Assembly (NCBI GenBank): GCA_024401915.1
Contig: JAKSKA010000092.1
Location: 1 to 6,034 of the forward strand
DNA length: 6,034 bases
DNA from: Bacteroidales bacterium
GTDB lineage: Bacteria > Bacteroidota > Bacteroidia > Bacteroidales > UBA932
Direction: 5' to 3'
The notes under the pieces: generated by a model
What the model saw: only the letters and a program-made list of their open reading frames with translations
Told to the model about the DNA's origin: nothing
Database searches by the model: none
Part shown: positions 1 through 5,660 of the stretch, piece by piece
Layout: the number at the start of each line of letters is the position of its first letter
Numbering within the stretch: position 1 is the stretch's first letter
Made by a program: the position numbers and the translations under genes

Positions 1-207
1 GCGTCAGCCCCGCCGCAGGCGGCGTGGGATAGCGCAGCGCAAGCTGCGGAATCCCGGGAAAGTGAGGGATGCTTTGTTGTCAGCCCCGCCGCAGGCGGCG
101 TGGGATAGCGCAGCGTCAGCTGCGGAATCCCGGGAAAGTGAGGGATGCGTTGGCGTCAGCCCCGCCGCAGGCGGCGTGGGATAGCGCAGCGTCAGCTGCG
201 GAATCCC
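1..207. repeat. Tandem array of a 76-bp double-hairpin repeat (two full units plus a partial one)
   Basis: Units begin at 3, 79 and 155, an exact 76-bp period; bases 1-2 match the end of a unit, so the array probably extends left of the window. Each unit holds two dyads. The first has arms CGCCG/CGGCG around CAGG. The second has outer arms GGGAT/ATCCC and inner arms CGCAGC/GCTGCG around a tetraloop, with a 2x2 mismatch (AG opposite GA) between the stems. The larger hairpins lie at 26-55, 102-131 and 178-207. Unit 1 has loop GCAA; units 2 and 3 have GTCA. All other differences between the two full units fall in the last six bases of the linker. Homology stops at 207, exactly at the outer edge of the last hairpin and 8 nt beyond the msrC stop. 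There is no T-run after the hairpin, so this is not a standard intrinsic terminator. It resembles a REP/intergenic palindromic repeat; I do not recognise a named family. Confidence 0.9.
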
Positions 208-215
208 TCTTGATG

Positions 216-653
216 TCACAAAAAGGCGGAGTATGTCTCCAGCCATTTGGCATCCGTCTCGTCGAAGGTGCCGAGTTCCCTGCTGTCGATGTCAAGAACG
301 GCGACAATACGTCCACCGTTGCGAACGGGGACTACAATCTCGCTCCTGGACTCGCTCGAGCAGGCTATGTGGCCGGGAAATTCCGACACGTCGGGAACGA
401 TGACGGTCCTGTCCTCCGCCCAGGCCGTTCCGCATACGCCCTTTCCGTAGGGTATGCGGGTGCAGGCGACAGGACCCTGGAACGGTCCCAGGACGAGTTC
501 CTCTCCGCAGACTCTGTAGAATCCTGTCCACCAGAAGCCGAATTCGTGATGGAGCAGCGACGCGAGGTTCGCCATCTTGGCAATCCCGTCCTCCTCGCCG
601 TCCACCAGGGAGCGCACCGCAGGAAGCAGTGCCGCGTATTTGTCTTCTTTCAT
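216..653 (-). CDS. msrC: Free methionine-(R)-sulfoxide reductase (fRMsr), GAF-domain type
   Basis: A 145-aa cytosolic enzyme that reduces free L-methionine-(R)-sulfoxide, normally with thioredoxin, as part of oxidative damage repair. Nearly the whole protein is one GAF domain. Cysteines at 64 (VACTRI), 74 (GVCGTA) and 98 (GHIAC) have the 10- and 24-residue spacing of E. coli Cys84/94/118. With the same offset of 20, the substrate-pocket residues W42, Y46, E105, D121 and D123 (DIDS) are all present. Cys98 would be the nucleophile, with Cys64 and Cys74 resolving. The usual Asp after the third Cys is Ser here. I chose the ATG at 653 because its A is the last base of the GH2 stop (TAATG), which suggests translational coupling, and because the N-terminus then fits the family. 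An ATG five codons upstream (668) is also possible. It is the last gene of the CBM9-GH2-msrC cluster and is followed directly by the repeat array. Confidence 0.93.
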   Translation of the reverse strand: MKEDKYAALLPAVRSLVDGEEDGIAKMANLASLLHHEFGFWWTGFYRVCGEELVLGPFQGPVACTRIPYGKGVCGTAWAEDRTVIVPDVSEFPGHIACSSESRSEIVVPVRNGGRIVAVLDIDSRELGTFDETDAKWLETYSAFL

Positions 654-2386
654 TATTTCTTTCCGCATTTCTCCCTTACGACGCTCGCCAGTTTCTTGGG
701 ACGGCGGTAGGCATCGAAAATCCCTGCAAGGTTCTGTCCGAGAGGCTTTGTGCGGAGCGAACCTCCGCTTCTGTGGAAGGAATCGGTGTCGGCGAACTGC
801 CAGATGGTGAAGCCTTTGATCTCTTTGTTGGCGAATGCCGCATCCATTGCGTGACCTACGTATTCGGCCTGGAAGTCTTCCGTCCATTGGGCCGCTGTCT
901 CGTCCCTGTACCCGTAAAGGCCGCAGGTGCCGCTCTCGCTGACGATGATGGGCTTGTCGCCGTATTTCTTGCGGAAGCAATCGACTATTTCGTTGAACTT
1001 GTCCTGAATCCTTATCCTCATCGTCTCTGAAGATGCGTCAGGCAGGGGCTTTTTCTCGATCCAGGCGGGATAGGTGTTGAATGAGATGATGTCGGTGTTG
1101 ACGTGGGCCATATCCTTGGTGATGCGGTTGCAGGCGAAGGAAACAAGCCTTCCCGAGTCCTCCTCCTTGATGGTCCTGATAAGGATGTCGGCGATGTCAC
1201 GGCCCTCCCTGGTGTCGGACTTCATCTCATTGAGGAAGGCGAATATTATCACGGAAGGATGGTTGATGCTCTGGCGCACCATCAGCCGCGTCTGCTCCTT
1301 CTGCCTTTCGATGAATACGGGGTCGGCGAGCTGTCCGGGATCATTGCCCCAGCCGAGGCTTTCCTCCCAGACCATAAGACCCGCCTCGTCGCAGAGGTCG
1401 AGGAAACGCTGGCTCTGGCTGTAGTGGGAACCCCTTACGAAGTTGGCGCCAAGGGACTTGATGAGATGGATATCGCTTATCATCACCTGCTCGGGAGTTG
1501 CCGAACCGAAGCTGGGATGGGACTCGTGGCGGTTCACACCCTTGAGGAAGATGCTCTCGCCGTTAAGAAGTATTTCGCTGCCCCTGGTCTCCACGGTGCG
1601 TATCCCGAATCGTGTCTGCACCATAGAACCCTGATATTTCACTCTCACGGTGTGGAGGTTGGGGTGTTCCGGACTCCATAGCTTGTATCCGTCCACCTTG
1701 AGTTCCGCCTTGCCGCCTGTGAACCTGACGCTCTTCCAGGCTCCGCCGTCAAATTGGACGGAAGCGCTCAGGCTGGTGGGGAAGCTTGCTCCGCACAGCG
1801 CCTCGAGCTCGAGCTCCACGCTGCCGTTGCGATAATCCTTCGTGCGCACCACGACCCTGTCCAGCTGAAGCTTCTGTGTCTGCGGGACGAGGGACATCCC
1901 GTGATAGAAGCCGCCGAAAGCGTAGAAATCGTAGTTCGGGCGGAAAAGCTCCCCGTTGTCGTCGCTGATGTTGTTGTCAAGCGCAGCGGAGAAAATGTGC
2001 TCCCCGGCGCTGAGCGGGCCGGTCTCGAACTCTATGTGCGAATAGGGCAGGCAGCTTTCTCCCACCATACGCCCGTCCACGAAAAAGCGCCCCCTCAATC
2101 CCATACCTTCTATCTTCCATACGGCATTGGACGCCGCCTCCTGGATATACACCACCTTGCGGTATTGCGCAGTGCCTCTCTGCTTCGCGTAACGGCACAC
2201 GACGTCGAAGCAGCCTGGGACTGTCATAACGTCATCCGCCTCGAAGGAGGGGTTGCAAGCCTGCTGCAGCGTCGCGCCCCTGTCGAAGCGGAACTGCCAA
2301 ATCCCGTTAAGATCCACAGTGTTCCCGGCTGTGGCTCCGGTAGCCGCAAAGAAAATAAGCGCAAGTATTAGTAGATGTTTTCTCAT
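653..2386 (-). CDS. Secreted glycoside hydrolase family 2 exo-glycosidase (beta-glucuronidase/beta-galactosidase type)
   Basis: A 577-aa retaining beta-glycosidase. Residues 1-20 form a signal peptide with an ATA site before Gly21 and no lipobox Cys, so a periplasmic or secreted enzyme is expected. Domain order follows GH2: a jelly-roll sugar-binding domain (about 22-170), an Ig-like domain (about 173-262, ending in the FGIRTVE strand) and a TIM barrel (about 265-577) opening with LNGESIFLKGVNRHE. The acid/base is probably E387 (FLNE) and the nucleophile E484 (VSESG), close to the spacing in E. coli GusA. GFTIWQFADT (525-534) and NLAGIFDAYRRPK (552-564) match the C-terminal part of beta-glucuronidases, but the Lys of the N-x-K uronate motif appears to be Ala (N552-L-A554). 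Glucuronidase activity is therefore doubtful and the substrate is open. There is no C-terminal extra domain. It follows the CBM9-like gene after 49 bp, has its own likely promoter in that gap, and overlaps msrC by one base. Confidence 0.9.
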   Translation of the reverse strand: MRKHLLILALIFFAATGATAGNTVDLNGIWQFRFDRGATLQQACNPSFEADDVMTVPGCFDVVCRYAKQRGTAQYRKVVYIQEAASNAVWKIEGMGLRGRFFVDGRMVGESCLPYSHIEFETGPLSAGEHIFSAALDNNISDDNGELFRPNYDFYAFGGFYHGMSLVPQTQKLQLDRVVVRTKDYRNGSVELELEALCGASFPTSLSASVQFDGGAWKSVRFTGGKAELKVDGYKLWSPEHPNLHTVRVKYQGSMVQTRFGIRTVETRGSEILLNGESIFLKGVNRHESHPSFGSATPEQVMISDIHLIKSLGANFVRGSHYSQSQRFLDLCDEAGLMVWEESLGWGNDPGQLADPVFIERQKEQTRLMVRQSINHPSVIIFAFLNEMKSDTREGRDIADILIRTIKEEDSGRLVSFACNRITKDMAHVNTDIISFNTYPAWIEKKPLPDASSETMRIRIQDKFNEIVDCFRKKYGDKPIIVSESGTCGLYGYRDETAAQWTEDFQAEYVGHAMDAAFANKEIKGFTIWQFADTDSFHRSGGSLRTKPLGQNLAGIFDAYRRPKKLASVVREKCGKK

Positions 2387-2391
2387 ACTTG

Positions 2392-2421
2392 CAAATTTAC
2401 AATTAAAATCCGGATAACAAG
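2392..2421 (-). promoter_or_regulatory. Bacteroidota-type promoter in front of the GH2 gene
   Basis: On the minus strand a perfect -7 box TAAATTTG (2399-2392, consensus TAnnTTTG) follows a CTTG at 2421-2418, one mismatch from the -33 TTTG, with an 18-nt spacer. The -7 box ends only 5 nt before the GH2 ATG at 2386. The expected transcription start would therefore fall at or next to the start codon, giving a leaderless or nearly leaderless mRNA. The GH2 start is well fixed by the signal peptide, and the next in-frame Met is at residue 54. If the promoter is active, GH2 and msrC can be expressed separately from the CBM9-like gene. Confidence 0.6.
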
Positions 2422-2435
2422 TCGCTGACCGGCCA

Positions 2436-3044
2436 TTACCATTCCAGCAGGAGTTCTCCGAAGAATTCGGGCCTGTGGAAATCGGGCGAAGGTGTGTCTA
2501 TCGGTGCCCAGCTCAGGAAGTGGGGCTGCGCCGTCTTGTCCCCGCATTTATAGAAGTTTGCAAGCAGCCGTCCGGGCTTGTTCCCGCAATCCAGAACGCT
2601 GAAGGGAACCGTCAGCTCCAGTGTCCATTCTCCCTTCCCATCATTGACGGGAACGGCTGGAAGGCTGGATTTGCGCAATATCCTCTCCATCATCGCTGCG
2701 GTGAAATGGGTGCAATCCTTGCGGCTCGTCCGTTTTGCCGCCAGCCCCATGCCTATGCAGTTTGTCTCGAAGTTGAAATAGTATGGACTGTCCGGTGTCT
2801 TCACGAAGAATTCCACGCAGCTGTCCTCCCAGACGGGACCGTTGTCTGAAACACACACGGCCTTCACGTTGTCTTCCTTCACTTCGAAACGCAGAAGCAC
2901 CGCATCGCTGCTGTGGGCGGCGTATAGAGTCACTTCAGGCTTGTAGGGGTATTCCGCAGCCCAGGGCAGTTCCGACAGGACGGTCTTCGAAAACGCCGCC
3001 GGTCCTTCGAAACCTTCAACATAGGGGATGGTCAAACTTTTCAT
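2436..3044 (-). CDS. CBM9-like (DOMON-fold) carbohydrate-binding family protein
   Basis: A 202-aa beta-rich protein matching the family 9-like carbohydrate-binding proteins of Bacteroidota in length and signature. The family block WEDSCVEFFV lies at 72-81 and is followed by YYFNFETNCIG (88-98). The C-terminus has LSWAPIDTPSPDFHRPEFFG (177-196), where the FHxPEFFG element is typical. CBM9 modules usually bind sugar chain ends in secreted xylanases, but here the domain is essentially the whole protein. No signal peptide or membrane segment is visible from the ATG at 3044, so a cytosolic location is predicted and the ligand is unknown. It is the first gene of the cluster and its start faces the divergent exporter gene. 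Its own promoter is unclear: TAACTTCG (3077-3070, minus), one mismatch from the -7 consensus, is the best candidate and would leave a leader of about 20 nt. No Shine-Dalgarno sequence is seen. Confidence 0.8.
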   Translation of the reverse strand: MKSLTIPYVEGFEGPAAFSKTVLSELPWAAEYPYKPEVTLYAAHSSDAVLLRFEVKEDNVKAVCVSDNGPVWEDSCVEFFVKTPDSPYYFNFETNCIGMGLAAKRTSRKDCTHFTAAMMERILRKSSLPAVPVNDGKGEWTLELTVPFSVLDCGNKPGRLLANFYKCGDKTAQPHFLSWAPIDTPSPDFHRPEFFGELLLEW

Positions 3045-3117
3045 AGTGGTCGCACTTTGATTTGGATACCGAAGTTAACGTTTTTTCAGCATAATTGTAT
3101 TAAATTTGCCGCTACTT
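3045..3117. promoter_or_regulatory. Divergent intergenic control region (CBM9-like gene / metal exporter)
   Basis: This 73-bp AT-rich spacer must carry the outward promoters of both neighbouring genes. On the plus strand TAAATTTG at 3101-3108 is a perfect Bacteroidota -7 box, ending 9 nt before the exporter ATG at 3118; the -33 region is only a T-run around 3080-3086. On the minus strand TAACTTCG (3077-3070) is a weaker candidate for the CBM9-like gene. If both are real, the plus-strand -33 region abuts the minus-strand -7 box, so the two promoters could compete. A GTTAAC palindrome at 3074-3079 lies between them; I cannot assign a regulator to it. Confidence 0.5.
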
Positions 3118-4152
3118 ATGGTTGAATTGTTCATTGACGTCCTGAAGGGGGCGGTTCTTATCAGTGGTCTCATCACGATAATGATGATGATGATCGAGTG
3201 TCTCAATATAGAATCCAAGGGCAAGTTCTTCGAAGGGATCAGGTCCAGCAAGGTTGGCGGAGTGCTCGTAGGGGCGCTTCTCGGCGTGATTCCCGGCTGT
3301 ATGGGCGGGTTCGCGGCCGTCTCGCTCCATACCCACGGGCTGCTCTCTTTCGGCGCGCTCATCGCAATGATGGTGGCCACTTGCGGCGACGAGTCCTTCC
3401 TGATGCTCGCGACCATCCCCCAGCAGTCCGTGAAGATATTCGCGCTGCTTTTCGCACTCGCTGTCGTTGCCGGCATCCTGACTGACCTGTTCGTCCACAA
3501 GAATGACACGATGCACTGTACGCAGTCGTACGAGTTTCACCACGAGGACGAACACGTCCACCACGAGGGCAGGCACGCCGGCTGGAAGCGGATCGCGATG
3601 GCGGTCGGAGTGGCCCTTTTCACCACCGCCCTGGCCACCGGACTTCTCGGAGAGGAGGAGGCGGAAGAGACCACCGGGCTCAATCTGCTCAGCGAGGAGT
3701 GGATGAACCTTATGTTCGCCGCGCTCAGCGTCGTGGTTCTCGGCGTGATCATCTTCGCTTCCGACCACTTCGTCGAGGACCATCTGTGGCATCATATCGT
3801 CGCTCGCCATCTCCCGCGCACCTTCGCCTGGACCTTCGGCATACTGGCCGTGATCGGGGTGGGCCTGAATTACTTTGACATAAGCGGCTGGATCAGCGAC
3901 AACACCGTGCTGATGATACTGCTCGCGACAGCGGTCGGCATCATACCGCAGTCCGGACCGCATATGATATTCATCACTCTCTTCGCAGCGGGGATAGTCC
4001 CGATGCCGGTGCTGCTTGCCAGCTGCGTCAGCCAGAACGGCCACGCCTGCCTCCCGCTCATCGCGGAAAGCAAGAAGAGCTTCGTCAAGGCAAAGGCTAT
4101 CAACTGCGTTCTCGCCCTTGCCGTCGGCTTCGCTGCGATGATGATCGGGTAG
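3118..4152 (+). CDS. Putative manganese/heavy-metal exporter, 10-TM ArsP_2-type family
   Basis: A 344-aa inner-membrane protein matching the family annotated as putative manganese transporter or 10TM heavy-metal exporter (PF11449 type). The export role is an annotation-level inference. Hydrophobic segments lie at about 2-27, 45-70, 76-100, 105-125, 159-177, 197-215, 235-250, 261-279, 283-303 and 327-343. The family has two related halves, visible as GVIPGCMGG (56-64) and GIIPQSGPH (274-282), followed by TCGDESFLML (88-97) and SQNGHACLPL (305-314). Between the halves residues 126-157 form a hydrophilic loop with eight His and several Asp/Glu, a plausible metal-binding loop. I chose the ATG at 3118. 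A TTG at 3106 is also in frame but lies in the -7 box (3101-3108). The later ATG run at 3181 would remove most of the first membrane segment. The gene is transcribed divergently from the CBM9-like gene and its stop is 3 nt from the stop of the converging kinase gene. Confidence 0.85.
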   Translation: MVELFIDVLKGAVLISGLITIMMMMIECLNIESKGKFFEGIRSSKVGGVLVGALLGVIPGCMGGFAAVSLHTHGLLSFGALIAMMVATCGDESFLMLATIPQQSVKIFALLFALAVVAGILTDLFVHKNDTMHCTQSYEFHHEDEHVHHEGRHAGWKRIAMAVGVALFTTALATGLLGEEEAEETTGLNLLSEEWMNLMFAALSVVVLGVIIFASDHFVEDHLWHHIVARHLPRTFAWTFGILAVIGVGLNYFDISGWISDNTVLMILLATAVGIIPQSGPHMIFITLFAAGIVPMPVLLASCVSQNGHACLPLIAESKKSFVKAKAINCVLALAVGFAAMMIG

Positions 4153-4155
4153 GGC

Positions 4156-5232
4156 TTACAGCGACCTCACGAACGCTTCCATCTGCCCGAGCTGGGCTTC
4201 CATACTCTGCAGAAGCTTGTACTGTGCCCTTGCCCTGACCAGATTGTGTTCGGGATATGCAATCTTGTAGTAGGTGTCGCCGTCGATGTAGTCCATCAGG
4301 AAGCGGAGCACCTGCTCGTAGGTGATGTAGATGCCGCTGAATGCGAGCGCGTCGATTTCGGCACCGGTGAGCACTCCCTTCATCTTCGATAGATAGCCGG
4401 CGATGTAGGCCTTGAACATACCAAGGCTCATCCCGACCCTGTCCGTATCCTTGTCGTCTTCCGCTCCGGTGTTGGTGTATGACCTCAGCGCGTCACCCAC
4501 GTCGTTGAGGATGGTGCTAGACATAAGCGTGTCCAGGTCTATGGCGCACAGCAGGCTGCCATCCGCTTCGTTGAAGAGGAAATTGCTGATTTTCGTGTCG
4601 TTATGGGTGACCCTTGTCGGGAAAATGCCCTTTTCGTATTTCTCGCGGAATTCCAGCATCAGGGCTCTGCGCGACTCTATCCATTCTATTTCCTTCTTCA
4701 ACGAATCAACGCGCCCGGCCTTGTCGGCGGCAAGGGATGCGTCCCACTGGCTGAAGCGGAAGCGTATGTCGTGGAAGCCTTTGATCACTTCGGTGAGGGG
4801 CTCGTTGAAGTCGCTGACGAGAAGGTGGAAATCCCCGAGACCGAGGCCTCCCTGGCCGGCGAGGAACTCGGAGTCGGCCGTGAGATAGCTCTTGCTCCCG
4901 CCGATATACAGGCACATAGCCCAGAAATTGCCGTCGGCGTCCTTGTAGTACAACTTCCCGTCTTTAGTGTTTATTATCGTGAGGGTTTTGCGCTCAGGCT
5001 CCGAAACCTTTTTCCTGATGTGCTCCGTGACCTTCCGTATGTTCTCCATCATTGCCGGAACGTCCGGAAAAATCAGATGGTTCTTGCGCTGGAGTATGTA
5101 CGACGGCTCCTTTGAAGTTCCGGTGAATACAAGGAAGGTGTCATTGATGAAACCGTTGCCAAGAGGCTTGACAGCCGTCACCCCGCCTTCAAGGCAGAAT
5201 TGACCGGCAATTTCCGAAAGTTTTGTTGTCAT
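4156..5232 (-). CDS. nahK: NahK-like N-acetylhexosamine 1-kinase (APH-fold phosphotransferase)
   Basis: A 358-aa cytosolic sugar kinase, almost the length of Bifidobacterium longum NahK (359 aa) and similar to it along the whole chain as I recall that sequence: GNGFINDTFLV (25-35), YILQRKNHLIFPDV (45-58), RVTHNDTKISNFLF (207-220), AIDLDT (230-235) and YPEHNLVRARAQYKL (326-340). NahK phosphorylates GlcNAc/GalNAc at C1 using ATP. The catalytic base should be D212 in HND, with N217 and D232/D234 as metal ligands. Annotation pipelines may call it an aminoglycoside phosphotransferase, but the NahK-specific motifs argue against resistance. I chose the ATG at 5232: it gives the NahK length and starts 8 nt after the HigA-like stop, whereas an upstream start at 5295 would overlap that gene by about 55 bp. 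No GH112 phosphorylase or epimerase of the lacto-N-biose pathway is in the window; the upstream neighbour is a capsule gene. Family is sure, the exact sugar less so. Confidence 0.82.
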   Translation of the reverse strand: MTTKLSEIAGQFCLEGGVTAVKPLGNGFINDTFLVFTGTSKEPSYILQRKNHLIFPDVPAMMENIRKVTEHIRKKVSEPERKTLTIINTKDGKLYYKDADGNFWAMCLYIGGSKSYLTADSEFLAGQGGLGLGDFHLLVSDFNEPLTEVIKGFHDIRFRFSQWDASLAADKAGRVDSLKKEIEWIESRRALMLEFREKYEKGIFPTRVTHNDTKISNFLFNEADGSLLCAIDLDTLMSSTILNDVGDALRSYTNTGAEDDKDTDRVGMSLGMFKAYIAGYLSKMKGVLTGAEIDALAFSGIYITYEQVLRFLMDYIDGDTYYKIAYPEHNLVRARAQYKLLQSMEAQLGQMEAFVRSL

Positions 5233-5240
5233 ATCGTATG

Positions 5241-5600
5241 TTACATTCCCAACATCGCCGCAGGCTGGATTCCCAGGCATCGGCAGATGAGGCACGCCTG
5301 TTTCAAAGATGGCTCCGATCGTCCCGAGACGAAGTCACTGACTCTGGACGGGCTCACACCAAGAGCTGTCGCCAGCTCCTTCTGTGTCATTTTTTTATCC
5401 GTCAGTCCGCAGGAAATCAATTCCGCAACAGTCGGTTTCTCTATCGGGAAATATTCCTTTTCGTACTCTATGACAATGTCTGAAAGAACAGAAAGCTCAA
5501 CGGCTTCTTTCTGTTTTACATCATATCCGTCAACAACGGGCAGTAGTTCTTCGATCCTGCCGAGAGCATATTCATATTGTTCTTTCGATATTCTACCCAT
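5241..5600 (-). CDS. higA: HigA-type HTH antitoxin/regulator, no HigB partner visible
   Basis: A 119-aa protein with HigA architecture: an N-terminal helical part starting SKEQYEYALGRIEELL (5-20), a linker with FPIEKPTVAELI (51-62), and an HTH_3/Xre-type DNA-binding domain at about 71-110 (TQKELATALGVSPSRVSDFVSG). HigA antitoxins bind HigB mRNA interferases and repress their own promoter. HigB normally lies just upstream, but only 60 nt separate this ATG from the capsule gene stop, and the gene downstream is a kinase, so no toxin is present here. The track of codons stays open upstream to the TAG at 5663-5661, with a TTG at 5624; I chose the ATG at 5600. Base composition is lower than around it: 27, 23 and 27 G+C in the 60-base blocks from 5401, 5461 and 5521, against 39 of 60 at 4801 and 42 of 60 at 3301. 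This suggests acquisition by transfer. Confidence 0.82.
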   Translation of the reverse strand: MGRISKEQYEYALGRIEELLPVVDGYDVKQKEAVELSVLSDIVIEYEKEYFPIEKPTVAELISCGLTDKKMTQKELATALGVSPSRVSDFVSGRSEPSLKQACLICRCLGIQPAAMLGM

Positions 5601-5614
5601 AGCGTTAGATGTTT

Positions 5615-5635
5615 TTACAATCAATTTTATCGTAA
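5615..5635 (-). promoter_or_regulatory. Candidate HigA operator: imperfect dyad over a weak -7 box
   Basis: On the minus strand TTACGAT and ATTGTAA flank a 7-nt centre, giving 6 of 7 complementary positions. The centre contains most of TAAAATTG (5629-5622), one mismatch from the TAnnTTTG -7 box and 21 nt before the HigA-like ATG. An operator over the promoter is the usual arrangement for antitoxin autoregulation. No good -33 element is seen, and one short imperfect dyad in AT-rich DNA can occur by chance. Confidence 0.35.
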
Positions 5636-5660
5636 TCCTTGTGCCTTCCGACCTGACCTT

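Noticed and set aside
1..207. CRISPR array
   Set aside because: Units are near-identical over all 76 bp, with no unique spacers and no cas genes nearby.
4..710. Open frames through the repeat array, including an 80-aa minus-strand frame and a 213-aa plus-strand frame
   Set aside because: The 76-bp period is not a multiple of three, so the repeated peptide changes frame between units. The plus-strand frame is mostly the complement of msrC.
654..980. N-terminal extension of msrC to 980 (254 aa)
   Set aside because: The added residues are Arg/His-rich low-quality sequence antisense-like in character and lie inside the GH2 coding frame; the family begins near the Met at 653.
3106..3117. TTG start of the exporter at 3106
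   Set aside because: It lies in the perfect -7 box (3101-3108), and the ATG at 3118 gives the expected N-terminus.
3112..4044. 310-aa minus-strand frame opposite the metal exporter
   Set aside because: It is a shadow of the exporter: composition is dominated by His, Asp, Glu and Gly with no recognisable domain, while the plus strand gives a clear membrane protein.
4186..4198. GCCC/GGGC hairpin near the end of the kinase gene as a terminator
   Set aside because: Only four base pairs, inside coding sequence and without a T-run.
4156..5232. Aminoglycoside resistance kinase
   Set aside because: The fold is shared, but full-length motifs and length fit N-acetylhexosamine 1-kinase rather than APH resistance enzymes.
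5233..5295. Longer N-terminus for the kinase, starting at 5295
   Set aside because: It would overlap the HigA-like gene by 55 bp and exceed the NahK length; the extra residues resemble nothing in the family.
5601..5660. Readthrough fusion of the capsule protein and the HigA-like protein across the in-frame TAG
   Set aside because: The frames match, but the two are independent full families, the HTH gene has its own ATG, and the 20 codons between show no conserved sequence that I can recognise.
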